61,691 nt of DNA, taken from assembly GCA_015680685.1 (NCBI GenBank), contig MNCI01000563.1:154073-215763 (forward strand), written 5' to 3'. How positions within the stretch are numbered: the stretch's first letter is position 1; each line of letters begins with the position of its first letter. Origin of the DNA: Gnetum montanum (lineage: Eukaryota; Streptophyta; Gnetopsida; Gnetales; Gnetaceae). The notes beneath the pieces are model-generated. The model saw nothing but the letters and a program-made list of their open reading frames with translations. It ran no database searches and was not told the DNA's origin. Position numbers and translations under genes: made by a program. Shown here in pieces: positions 42,540 to 53,405 of the stretch.

Positions 42540-42879
42540 TGACACATTAATCAAGCCCTACACCCAATATTCATTGTGCCCTGGGTCAGTTACTTTGCAT
42601 TCCAATCTCTACAATCCCTTCTATGATTTGTTTCATCTCACTATCTAAGTATTTCTAACTTATGTCTTGTGTGGCATAGAATTCATACCTCATCGCAATG
42701 GTATTTAACATGTGTGTGTTTTATTGCATCGATGTAGATTACATTTAACCCTTCTAGTGCCTACAGACATTTTAAGGTGTGGAAACCCATGGAGGAACTA
42801 ATTTACCATCATTTAATCGTTATTATTATTTATTTCTTTCTTAGTTACTATTTCTTTACCATCATTTACTATCCCTGTT
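42540..42879. other. Unassigned
   Basis: No ORF or repeat recognised; may be the diverged start of the LTR fragment that follows. Confidence 0.3.
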
Positions 42880-43325
42880 GTTAAATGCAGAATGAGTACG
42901 ACTTAATCACGAACATTTAAGTGTAACTATTTGGTAACCTAGTAGCGTATCTAGGAGCGCTCAAGTAATATGTGCTTGGTAATCCTAGAAGTAGTACATG
43001 AGGTCCAAGATGTGCATGAATGATTAAGAACGGATTCTCATTGCACTTAGGCTAGCTTAGACTTCCTTTCCTACTTCTTATTAGTTAATCAAGCTTATTT
43101 TCCATTGTCTCTAGGAGTAGCACTAGTTTAGGATCATATCATACACCTCACTCTGGACTAAACATACATGATAACTGAATACTAGTCTAGGTGGAAAGAA
43201 AGTGAACTGCGATCAACGTGTAACTATCTAAATACCACAACTAGTCCATCTACAGAGTTTGACTGGATCATGCATGAACACTCGTATTCGTATGGTTGAG
43301 TGTAGGAATACCTTGCCACTCATCA
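42880..43325 (+). repeat. Truncated Athila-like LTR fragment
   Basis: GAATGAGTACGACTTAATCACGA aligns with element F LTR (near 56225), and the end TATGGTTGAGTGTAGGAATA ... CCACTCATCA is the family's LTR terminus. No primer site follows, so it is a 3' LTR or solo remnant; it may belong to G. The U3 part is missing or unrecognisable. Confidence 0.65.
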
Positions 43326-43411
43326 CCTTTGGTCAAAAATGCAACCTCTAAATAAGGTTCCATCCCCTTACTTTAGCAACAGATTGCTTATAAAGATATG
43401 AGATCTATTGT

Positions 43412-43416
43412 CTATA
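43412..43416. repeat. Target site duplication, left copy (element E)
   Basis: CTATA, identical to 53401-53405. Confidence 0.9.
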
Positions 43417-43515
43417 TGATGAGTGGTGAGGTACCCCTACACTCAATCATTCGAATACAAGCATTTCATGCACGATCTAATCAAACTCCAAGGACCAAGT
43501 GCTTATGCACCTTAA

Positions 43516-43516
43516 N
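43516..43516. other. Single-N assembly join with 53-bp unmerged overlap
   Basis: 43463-43515 and 43517-43569 are the same 53 bases with one difference. Confidence 0.85.
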
Positions 43517-44167
43517 ATTTCACGCACGATCTAATCAAACTCCAAGGACCAAGTGCTTATGCACCTTAATGAAACACTCAGGGTTAATCAATCGTTGTCA
43601 TCCCAAACTTACTTGTATTGTCACGATTGTATGGTTAAGCTTGATGTATATGATTTGTATAGCTTTTGTATTTTTTATGTCTTCTGCTAATAAAGGAGAG
43701 GGAGAGAGAACTAAGTGGCTAACTTACATTAACTATTCATTAATTAAGTTCTAAATGTTCCTAACACCAGTATCCATTCCCACTTGTCGTACACATCCTG
43801 AACTAGTGCAACACTGAAACGCTAATCGTTACTGAGTTACCAAGCACTACATGCATGCTCAAAACAATCATACTGAGTGTATTTAACTAAGGCAGTTGAA
43901 GGTTGAGAGAGATATTAATTAACTAGGAAAGCGTTAAACAATCATTAATTACTAATTAGCTCAATATGTATGCTGCAAGGTTTATCATAAAGTTCATCTT
44001 TATTTCCGTACACAATATTGTGCTTAGGTACAAATTGCTCGAATAAAGATCTATTCACTCTATGACTCCTACTATGAGCACACAGGAATAATTCTAACTC
44101 TAGAATGACTAAACTGCAATAATCTGGCTAAGGGTCTAATTCTAACTATTTTGAACCAAGGGTGTCA

Positions 44168-44181
44168 CCTCTTATTTATAG
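44168..44181 (-). promoter_or_regulatory. LTR TATA box (element E, 3' LTR)
   Basis: Minus strand CTATAAATAAGAGG. Confidence 0.55.
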
Positions 44182-44196
44182 AAGATGAGGCAGGAT

Positions 44197-44254
44197 GTGA
44201 TATCACATATGCGATATCGTGTGGTGGCTGTGATATCGCGTACGTGATATCGCG
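44197..44254. repeat. U3 GATATCGC palindrome array (element E, 3' LTR)
   Basis: Four GATATC cores, the longest GCGATATCG- and GTGATATCAC-type palindromes, within 60 bp of the LTR start. Confidence 0.85.
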
Positions 44255-44262
44255 GTTCATCA

Positions 44263-44274
44263 TACCCCCATGAC
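44263..44274 (-). promoter_or_regulatory. Polypurine tract (element E)
   Basis: Minus strand GTCATGGGGGTA, adjoining the 3' LTR. Confidence 0.88.
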
Positions 44275-46389
44275 TGAATGAAAACTCATCCTCAAGTTCC
44301 TTACAAAATATTGGGAAGGTATGGGATTATTAACTTGAATGAAAACTAATAGTGAATGGGATGACATGTGAATGGATCAACACTACAATACATGACAACA
44401 TTAGTGTTCATGACTACAAGAGTGAATACTATACACAATTGACATCCAGCCTTATTTGGTAGCTGAGAGAGAATAGAGAGAGAGAGAGAGAGAAAAGGAG
44501 AAGATGTGTTGTTGCTGATGCCAAGATTCTGCCTTCTGTTGTCCATCCATAGTCGCGCCATCAATCTTGTTCCTTGCACAATCGTTCCAGCACCAGTCCA
44601 TCCTAAGTGTTTCCTCCAGGTCTAGTCCATTACTGTATGATTACCATCTACACACACAACACAATCACATATGAGCAAGGATAAGTAAATCACAATACAA
44701 TTGATACCTTGCCTTGGTGTAAGGTCCATTGGCTGAGTTGTGATATGGCCAATACAAATTCTAAAGATATAACACTGGTGACTACCCAAGGTGTAGGGGC
44801 TAGGAAAAATTGAAAAATTGGACTAGGGCCCCCATGACTAAGAGCGATCATCCAGTAGTAATAGAATGGAAAAAGATAAGGAATAAGAAAGATGGAGAAA
44901 AAGAAACAATGGCAACACTGATAAAATGGATGTCAGAGATGGGAATGAAACAAAAAAATGTTGATTGTAGAAATGTTTAAAGGAAAGAAGTTAACTGATG
45001 CACCAAATAGGAATGCCAATGGGTCCTCCCCAAAGTAGGCTTATGCCCTTTATGCCATGAAAAACCCACATTCAAAGAGTCCATAGGCTCTAGAAATGTC
45101 ATTTGGAAGCAAGAGTTAAAGTCTTAACCACAAGAATTCACCAAAGGGAAAATAATACATCAACCAAAACATAAACTACTGATACAACCGGCAATGAAGT
45201 GGGAAATGGAGAAAGAATGATAGGGAGAAGAGAATGGAATGGAGTCCCAAGAACAAGGTGGTGTACAGCCCCTTGTGTATTTATGGTTAATGTAACTAAG
45301 TAGATCTCATTCCAAATCTAGCCTCAAACAATCCACATCCAGTGACTTCACATTAATACACTTCGCCAATCCATCCACTTGAAGTAACAAGAATTCTTTC
45401 GTCAAAGAGTCAATACCATTTCGAGGAAAATAAGAAAGGGAGAAGTAGGAAGTGAGAAAATGCCTTAGTTAGAGGGAACATGTTTTTTTAGTTCCATAAC
45501 CAATGCTTGTATCCTAGATTATTATTTTTTCTAAGGCGTGTGCTTTGAATTCTCACTATTTTTTTTCTTTTTTTTTCTTTTTTTTTCTTTTGCGTGAGAA
45601 CCACACCATGCAAAGACTTATTTTTATTGGCTCAACTTCCCAATAATGGAGCAATGTTGAAATGGTAAGGAAAACTCAAGAAGAAAACATCCAAGCACCC
45701 AAGAGAATAGCCAGCACAAATGCATCAAATCCCTTCGAAGTCACACCCTTTTCAGTCCTTGAGTCCTTCCTTAGTTTGAGAAATGTCTAATCATCAATTC
45801 ATTAGTTTTATTATTAAAGAAGGGGACTGTACAATTCCAAGCCAAGAGAGACCATAGAAATTCATAGATGCATGGATGACGTGGACTCATTGTCTGTTAT
45901 ATCAAAAGAACCATACCTTAGTATCAACATTATAACTCAAAGGTAAAAACCAAACATTATTAATCAATAAAATACAGTTCATACCACCATTAGGAGCACT
46001 TATTAGGTGATGAATCTAATAAAACAAAAACAACAAACAAAGATAAAACAAAAAATAAAAAACAAAACAAACAGTCACACAAAGAAATGAGAAAGTATAA
46101 CGATTTTGCAAAACAAAAACAAGAAAAATTAAAAAAAATGTGTAAAACAAAAACTTTAAAAAGAATTGAGGGCCTCAAATGGTTAGCAGAGGTGGCCATC
46201 TCCCTCATGACTATGTTGGAAGGAGGAGATCCAAAATAGTGAGTAGGGTTGTCCCTTCTCAGAGGTATTATGTGCACTGACCATTCTAAATTCATGGAAG
46301 GGTTTGGTCTATTGCACATTGACTAATAATCTCTTATCAGGTCTCTCAAGTTTGTATATGCTCATGGCCCCTAAAGGAAAGGTTACATG
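44275..46389 (-). other. Element E 3' spacer, no gene
   Basis: About 2.1 kb between integrase and the PPT, aligned by eye with 59463-61441 of element F. It contains a GA microsatellite (44465-44494), a second PPT-like motif (44828-44838) and long T runs (45557-45593, purine-rich in the sense direction). Open frames here are short. Confidence 0.6.
44828..44838 (-). promoter_or_regulatory. Second PPT-like motif (element E)
   Basis: Minus strand GTCATGGGGGC, 565 bp before the true PPT. Confidence 0.4.
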
Positions 46390-47470
46390 AATAATGTAAG
46401 GTCCTTCCCACAATGTTTGAAATTTTATGCATTGTGGCACATGTGTGGGGTTCTAGTAGAGAACCTTATCTCCTGGTTGATACTTAACCTTTCAAATCTT
46501 CAAGTTATGATGTTACTTGTTATATGCCTTGTGCAACACATTTGATGATAGGGCAGCTAATCGGTTTTCATCTAGCATGTTTAAAGTTGCCAACCTTTTT
46601 TTTTTTTGCTAGATCAAGATCGAGGTGGAGATCACAAGCCATTGATAGTGTATGGAGCTCGGTTTGAATCAGAAGTGTTGGAAGCTTTCCGTACACTAAC
46701 TCATAGGGAGAGTAGCCTATAGGGAGTTTCCAGGTGGAGAAATATTCCCAAAGAGCATCATTTAGTTTAGTGCTCCAATCTCACCTATATTTTCTAATTG
46801 TTCTACTCAATACTTTAATGATCTCCCTATTGGTGACCTTAGCTTGTCCGTTAGCTTGGGGGTTATAAGGTGTAGTCAATTTATGTTCAACCCCTAAGCA
46901 TTGCATTAACTTTCAAAAAGTTGCACCTATGAAGTGTGTTCCATTATCCGAAATAAGTGCACGTGGCACACCAAACCTATTTACGATTTATTGTTGCACA
47001 AATCGTGCAGCTATAGATGATGTGCAGTCTTTAATAGCAACTGCTTCAACCCATTTTGTTATATAGTCTATGGCAACTACAATGTAAGATTTTCCATTGG
47101 ACATTGGTGTAATGGGCTCCATAAATTCTATTCCCCAAATGTCGTTGAATCCATTGCTGCGGATCCTCCATTTTAATAGTCATTCCCCCATCACATTGAC
47201 AGTGCTCAAAAGATCGGACAAATTGATGGACATCCCAAAATAATATTGGCCAGTAATATCCTGCAAGAAAGATCTGAATAGTCGTTCATCTCCCCGCATA
47301 GTGACCCCCACAAGGGCTCTCATGAGTGTCTTGGAGAACTCTCAGTTGGTCTACCTCGAGCATGCACCATTGAACTAAGCCATCAGGACAGACTTTGTAA
47401 AGTTGTCCATTGATCTCCATAAAGTACTTGGCTCTAAGAAGAAACTATTGTTTCTTCCTAAAGTCTAGCT
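46390..47470 (-). pseudogene. Integrase, degenerate (element E)
   Basis: Zinc-binding part: THESPCGGHYAG and, after it, FEHCQCDGG (about 47340-47190). Core: YIVVAIDYITKWVEAVAIKD with the first Asp, FGVPRALISDNGTHFIGATF with the second Asp, then NGQAKVTNREIIKVL, where the catalytic Glu of QAE is Lys (46840-46838). ALWEYFSTWKLPIGYSPYEL and LVYGKLPTLL follow, and GPYIIHVTFPLGAMSIYKLE near the end. There are several TAA/TGA stops, mostly at Gln or Trp positions. The E-to-K change should block strand transfer. Confidence 0.85.
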
Positions 47471-47599
47471 CCTGTGGTGTTTTTTGAGTAAGGAGATAGG
47501 TGAGAATGCTACTATACCAGTTCGTTTCCATGGGTAGCTGGTTATTCACTACACCAGCAAAGAGGGCTTCATTAGGAAAAATGATCAGACATTATATAT

Positions 47600-48880
47600 T
47601 CATCCTCTTTGTTGTCCCAGCACAACTGAGATAAATGATTTACAACTATGTTCTCGGTGTCTTTTCAATTAATCATCATTAGATTAAACTCCTGTAGAAT
47701 TACCAACCATCGTATAATACGAGGGCTAACCATTGGCTTGTTCATCAGGAACCAAATTGCACTATGATCCATGTGGATGAACACTTTGTAAACTAACACA
47801 TAGTGCCTAAACTTATCCAGTGTAAACACTACAGCCATTAATTCTTTCTTTGTAGTTGTGTAGTTAAGTTGTGGACCGGTGATACTTCTACTTGCATAGT
47901 GGATATAGTAAGGGCGTTTTTGGTCATCTAACTATGTATGGCTCCTAAGGCATAATTGGATGCGTCATTCATGATGTGGAATGTTCTAGACCAGTTAAGA
48001 GCTTGTAGAATGGGAGTTTCTACTAGCTTTTGTTTCAAGGTTTGGAATGCTTTTTCACATTCCCTGGTCCACTCAAAAGGTACATCCTTCTTTGTTAGCT
48101 CTACCAATGGTTTGAAAATCTTGGAGAAGTTCTCAATGAATCTCCTATAGTAGCCAGTGTGTCCAAGGCATGACAAATTTCTTTGATAGTTTCTGGTTGA
48201 CGGGTGATCCCTTGGATAACCCTAATTTTATTTGGGTCTACCTTTATTCCTGCATGTGAAACCTTATGCCCAAGTACTATGCCTTTTTGGATCATTAAAT
48301 GGCTTTTCTACTAGTTGAGCCTTATATTGGTTTCTATGCATCTTTTCAGCACTTGCTCTAATTGGTCCAAGGCTTGATCAAAACTTGTTCCATAGGTAGA
48401 GAAGTCATCCATAAAGACTTCCACTCCGTTCCCTATCTACCATTGGAATATGCTTAGAACTAGGTGTTGAAACATGGTAGGAGCATTACACAAGCCAAAC
48501 GGCATTTTTCTATACCCAAACATTCCCCAAGGACTGGTGAATGTTGTCTTGGCTTGGTCTTTTGGGGCTATATGTATTTGGTTGTATCCGCTATAGCCAT
48601 CCAGAAAACTGTAATAGTGATGCCCTGCTATGGTGTCTAATACTTGGTCAACGAATGGCAACGGAAAGTGATCCTTAAATGTTGCCATATTCAGCAACCT
48701 AAAATCTATGCACACCCTCCATTTGCCTCCCTTTTTAGGCATGATTACCAGAGGGCTAACCCATTCGCTATCAGCAATGGGATATATGAACCCAGCCTTA
48801 AGAAGTTATTCTATTTCTTCATTTACTACTTGCTTCAATTTTGGGTACAATCTCCTCTGTAGTTTTCTTCGAGGTTTCAT
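47600..48880 (-). pseudogene. Reverse transcriptase and RNase H (element E)
   Basis: The RT reads MPKKGGKWRVCIDFRLLNMA, FPLPFVDQVLDTIAGHHYYS, FLDGYSGYNQIHIAPKDQAK and KMPFGLCNAPTMFQHLV (48742-48437), with an intact FMDD box at 48415-48404 after one stop. A frameshift near 48180 leads to LGHTGYYRRFIENFSKIFKP, KAFQTLKQKLVETPILQAL and FHIMNDASNYALGA. RNase H continues with KFRHYVLVYKVFIHMDHSAI and closes at FNLMMIN...NIVVNHLSQL. The best preserved RT in the window, but the frame is broken. Confidence 0.9.
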
Positions 48881-49319
48881 GGAGGGGTCAGTGTAAATCC
48901 TATGCTGACATATACTAGGATCTATTCTAGTTAATTCAGGATATAACCAGGCAAAGGCTTTTGACCACTTGTTTATTACTTTCAACAGTCTTCCTTTTTA
49001 TTTGGAAGCAAGTTTTGCATTGATGATTATCGATTTTCCATTTTCAAGAATCATATATTCCAAACTAGTGGGCAATGGTTTCAATTCTAGGGGCTCTTGT
49101 TTGAATTTTTCAAGAATTTCCAACTTCCCCCAGTTGATGCTTTCAAGGTTAAGGCTTGGAAGTTGGCAGCGTACTTACTCTAGTGCATCTATGCTTTCAA
49201 TGTAAGCACAAGTTATTCCCTCAGTTAGTTCCATGCACATTAGTGAGTTTCTCTCTTGATTAACTATCAGCCACTGGGTTTCTTCTTGTTGTGTGGCTGC
49301 TGCATATAGGCACTTTTGT

Positions 49320-49800
49320 ATGTTAATTTTTTTGTGCACACCGGTTGCATGCAGGCAATGCTAAACTTTGCACAACCCATGATTTCTGCACGCAATTGCA
49401 CCCTGTATCACTGTATACAATGCATGAAACCTTCTTCTTCTCTATCTTTCCAAAAGTGTTTTCCATAGATATTTCTAAGGAAAGATCACAGATTCCTAAG
49501 CGTGCATCTATAGTACTTAGCCATGCCCTTCCCATTATTATTGGGAAGTCCCCTTTACCATTATTCACTTATATCACTAGGAAATTAGCTGGGTACGACC
49601 ACCCACACACAGTGATGACAATGTCCTCCACTAGTCCCAAGGGAATAGTGATGGACTGGTTGGCCAGCTCTAGGCAAATATTGCTCTTTTTTAATGGAGG
49701 CAAGTTCCAAGTTTTGTACATTGCTTGTGATATTAAGTTGACTCCAGGACCTGAATCTAGAAGAGCTTTGCATGGCTCATTCCCAAAGATTTGGAGATAG
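49320..49800 (-). pseudogene. Aspartic protease (element E)
   Basis: The active site ALLDSGPGVNLISQAMYKTW keeps D-S-G. LPPLKKSNICLELANQSITI, PLGLVEDIVITVCGWSYPAN and DFPIIMGRAWLSTIDARLGI follow, then LEISMENTFGKIEKKKVSCI. The frame is open from 50420 down to about 49569 and again from 49568 to 49323. The F copy has the same order. Confidence 0.8.
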
Positions 49801-52474
49801 ATTAGAGGGCTTCCAAGATCAGAGAATTTCTTGTGAAGGTGGCCAACCTTGATCCAATCAGTAACAGCATGTGTTAACATAACTGTNTGAAGGTGGCCAA
49901 CCTTGATCCAATCAGTAACAGCATGTGTTAACATAACTGTATGCATTGAGCTCAGTGTTTGGTTCAAAGGGAGCTTTGAAGATTTATTTGATAGGGAGGC
50001 ATTCAGAGGTTCAACCGCTTGTGGTTGTAAGGGCTTGGTTGGACTATTGGTACTGAAGAAAGGTCTTTTCTTCATACGGTTGTCAAAACCAATAGTGGGT
50101 TGAGGATTTATAGCCCTTATGGCATTGCATTGTTGTAGTTCAGTAGGGAGTTCCCCTTGCATTGCTGGAGCAAGTGATAATGGAGCTATTGGTGTGAGAG
50201 CTGCAGATGGATTTGAAGGATGGTATATTTGTGGGTTATCTCCCCTAGAAGAAGGAGTTCTATGATACTCACGAGCTTGATAGTGATGTTGTTGTGTAAC
50301 ATAACTAACAGAGTCACGTGGAGATATTGGATGCTGCACATAGTAGTCATATGGGTCAGGTTGCTGGTATGGGTATGTTGCCTTGATGGTGGCATACCCC
50401 ATGACTCTGGGCATTGCCACTGTTGATTCTACTCAACGGGTTGTGGTGGAGTTCCACTTGGATAATATGTTGAAGGTTGATGGAACTTCCTTGGGTTACC
50501 TTGGGGTTAAGGTAACCATCAGGGTGCTTTCTGTTTATTTAGTTTTGAGGGCATACACCCCAGACTCTTGTAAATGTGAGATCACTGGGCAACATCCCTT
50601 AGGATGGTCATATTGGCATATCTCACGTCCACTATCATTGTCTATGTCTGAATCCACAACCTCTTCTGTGATGGCCATTTTTCCCTTACCCTTGTTACGT
50701 GCATATTTTCCACTTCTCTCTTTTTCTTTTTTTCATGGTCACTACCTCGCTCCCTAGACTCCTCTACAATTTTAAGAACAATTTCAAACCTACCATCCAG
50801 GGAGTCCCACATTTGGTCTACCTTTGTCGATACTTCTGATGTTAACTTTTGGAGAGGCAAATTTTTCCTATTTGCCATCTCTTCGAGTGATAACTCTTCT
50901 TCCTCCTCACAAAATCTCACTCCCCTTTTTCAGAGGGAAGGATCTCAATGGTATTCTTCTGTACTTTCTCTCTTTCGTAGCTCACCTTCTTCTTTGGCAA
51001 CTTGCTCTAGCAGTCTATGAATTTGATGAGACCTAAGCTTTGATAACCTTCCTTGGGCATATGTCCCAAGGGTTCTTCTTGTTTCATTCCTAAGTCCATC
51101 CATGAGATGGCGTAGTTGATCCTACTGTGAATAACCATGGCCATGGCAATGATGTAACAGTGCATAATAGCGGCCCATGGCAACATCCAAGGGTTCAAGA
51201 TTTCCTTGCTTCCATCCTTGGATTTGCTTCCACCAGTTAGACACTCGGGAATACGTTTGGTACTTATCATTGTACAGTTCTAACATTGTACTCCACCTCC
51301 GAATGGATTCTAGTTCTAAGGATTGGTACCAACTTTCAGCTTCTTTCACTAGTGTCCTTGGTAACAACTTCAGTTTTTGTCATTCGTTTTCTATGTTTTG
51401 CAAGGCACATGCATCATGGAATGCTTGTAAATGATTTTGAGGATCAGCATTGTATCCCCCTTCAAATCATGGGATGTTGTTCATGTCTAACCTATTGATC
51501 CTACTATCCTTTTGGTGCCTTGTTGAAACTCTTACATCCTCCGTTATATCTAGCATGATTCTAGTTGCAAGTAGGGGCTCTTCATGATCATCTCGTTCAT
51601 AGCATCTATGGTGTCTACGCGGTTCCTTACTCTCCCTTCTTCTATGCCTTAATTCCTTAGAGTTCCCTCATCATCGTTCTTGACTATCTCATCAATGACT
51701 TTCACATTGTTTTCCCTTATCCTCACGATTGGTTTCCCTATGATTGCGTCCAGACACTAAAGGAGAGGGTGAAGATGACGATGAAGGTGAAAAAGAAAGA
51801 GAACCATTGCCATGATGGTGTTTTCTACCTTCTCTTCAGTGGTCTCGGCCTCAATCGTGATCACGATCAAAACATCCACCCTTATCATGTGTTTGTGTTC
51901 CTTCATTGAACACTTTGTGTTCGTGGGTATCAAAACCAGGGTTGTGAATACTGAAGTGGAGATTCTGAACCAATGTCAGGAGGAGGAACATCGTTTCATG
52001 GGGAACCTATTGAAGCAGGCTCACCATTCTCAATTTTTCTCAAAACGTGCAGAGCGTCATGGGGCCATTTACCCTTCAAACATGTATGGTATCTCTCCTA
52101 TCACAAGTCCCTTTGACGTTGTGCTTCTATGGGATGATAGTTCCTTGAGTCATGATTGCATGCAATGTATTATGCATATAAAAGTGGCATGCCTATTCGT
52201 GTGAGAGCACGAAGGAGCATGTTGGAAACTGATCAGTTTAGAGGCAACACAATGTTACCCTCCAAGTCTCTTCAATGCATTTGTTCATCTTGGTGGAGAA
52301 TAAAGGTGAAATCGGGTACATACTCATCGAGATAAGTATATACCATAAAAAACTATTGAGGAACTGGCGGATCCTATTATGTGTATTATGCCGCCAACTA
52401 CCTCTTTTGTTAGTCCTAGGCAGTGAAGTGCTCTTATGCAAAGAAGAAGACATCTTGTCTTGTTCAGTGTGCAA
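49801..52474 (-). pseudogene. Gag (element E)
   Basis: Met at 52474 opens MSSSLHKSTSLPRTNKRGSW, matching F (MPSSHKRNSPPKDHTRDSRQ). An H/R/D-rich hinge with HHHGNGSLSFSPSSSSS lies near 51800-51700. The capsid block is ESWYQSLELESIRRWSTMLE, YSRVSNWWKQIQGWK and VAMGRYYALLHHCHGHGYSQ (51367-51122), then RNETRRTLGTYAQGRL. A nucleocapsid-like REICQYDHPKGCCPVISHLQ is near 50640-50570. The P/Q-rich tail (50420-49990) leads without break into protease. It is interrupted by stops and by the duplicate at 49834-49940. Confidence 0.8.
49887..49887. other. Single-N assembly join with 53-bp unmerged overlap
   Basis: 49834-49886 and 49888-49940 are identical. The duplicated peptide (TVMLTHAVTDWIKVGHL) is an artifact. 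Confidence 0.88.
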
Positions 52475-52578
52475 TGTACTATTGTCTCATCTTTCTTTGA
52501 TTAATCCCAAGGTTTTGTTCTAATGTTCCAATGATATGAATGATTTCCTATGTTCTACATAGTCCACAAACAACTAAG

Positions 52579-52596
52579 TCCCTGGCAACGGTGCCA
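52579..52596 (-). promoter_or_regulatory. tRNA-Asp primer binding site (element E)
   Basis: Minus strand TGGCACCGTTGCCAGGGA differs from the complement of plant tRNA-Asp (TGGCGCCGTTGCCGGGGA) only by two G-to-A changes. It starts one base inside the 5' LTR border. Confidence 0.9.
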
Positions 52597-53307
52597 ATGA
52601 TGAGTGGCAAGGTATCACTACACTCAACCATACGAATATGAGCGTTTCACACACGATCTGGTCAAACTCCAAGGACCAAGTGCTTATGCGCCTTAATGGA
52701 ACACTCAGGGTTAATCAATCGTTGTCTTCTTAAACTTACTTGTATTTTCATGGTTGTATGGTTAAGTAAGCTTGGGGTATATGATTTTTATAGCTTTTGT
52801 ATTTTTTATGTCTTCTGCTAATAAAGGAGAGGGAGAGAGAACTAAGTGGCTAACTTACATTAAATATTCATTAATTAAGTTCTAAATGTTCCTAACACCA
52901 ATATCCATTCCCACTTGCCATACACATCTTGAACTAGTGCAACATTGCTAGGATTACCAAACGCTAATCATTACTAGGTTACCAAGTGCTACACACATGC
53001 TCGAAGCAGTCGTACTGAGTGTATTTAACTAAGGGGGTTGAAGGTTGAGAGAGATATTAATTAACTAGGAAAGCATTAAAAATTATTAATCACTAATTAG
53101 CTCAATCTGTATGCTACAAGGTTTATCATAAAGTTTGTCTTTATTGTCGTACACAAAATTGTGCTCAGGTACAAATTGCTCGAATAAAGATTCGTTCACT
53201 CTATGACTCCTACTATGGGAACACAAGAATAATTCTAACTCTGGAATGACTAAACTGCAATAATCTTGCTACGGTCTAATTCTAACTATTTTGAACCAAG
53301 GGAACCA

Positions 53308-53321
53308 CCTCTTATTTATAG
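53308..53321 (-). promoter_or_regulatory. LTR TATA box (element E, 5' LTR)
   Basis: Minus strand CTATAAATAAGAGG; transcription of E would start just left of it. Confidence 0.6.
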
Positions 53322-53337
53322 AAGATGAGGCAGGATG

Positions 53338-53394
53338 TGATATCGCGTGGTGGCTATGATATCGCGTATGCGATATCATACACGATATCGCAGT
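53338..53394. repeat. U3 GATATCGC palindrome array (element E, 5' LTR)
   Basis: Four GATATC cores, including TGCGATATCATACACGATATC, in 57 bp. Confidence 0.85.
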
Positions 53395-53400
53395 TCATCA

Positions 53401-53405
53401 CTATA
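53401..53405. repeat. Target site duplication, right copy (element E)
   Basis: CTATA, as at 43412-43416. Confidence 0.9.

Larger units (their letters stand above)
43417..44262 (-). repeat. 3' LTR of element E
   Basis: TGATGAGTGGTGAGG to GCGGTTCATCA on the plus strand. It includes the N join at 43516 with a 53-bp duplicate, so the real LTR is about 790 bp. The TATA box is on the minus strand at 44168-44181, and GATATC palindromes lie at 44197-44254. Confidence 0.92.
43417..53400 (-). mobile_element. Element E: full-length Athila-like Ty3/gypsy retrotransposon, ~10 kb
   Basis: LTRs at 43417-44262 and 52598-53400, a perfect CTATA duplication, a PPT and a tRNA-Asp primer site define the ends. 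Gag, protease, RT, RNase H and integrase lie in order on the minus strand. The LTRs are about 90-93% identical by eye. It has fewer breaks than element B but still carries stops, frameshifts and an integrase active-site change. Unlike B it has no ORF after integrase. Confidence 0.93.
52598..53400 (-). repeat. 5' LTR of element E
   Basis: TGATGAGTGGCAAGGTATC to GCAGTTCATCA on the plus strand, 803 bp; no assembly join inside. TATA box at 53308-53321 (minus). Confidence 0.93.

Noticed and set aside
49345-49800. 151-residue plus frame
   Set aside because: Antisense to the element E protease, which has clear motifs on the other strand.
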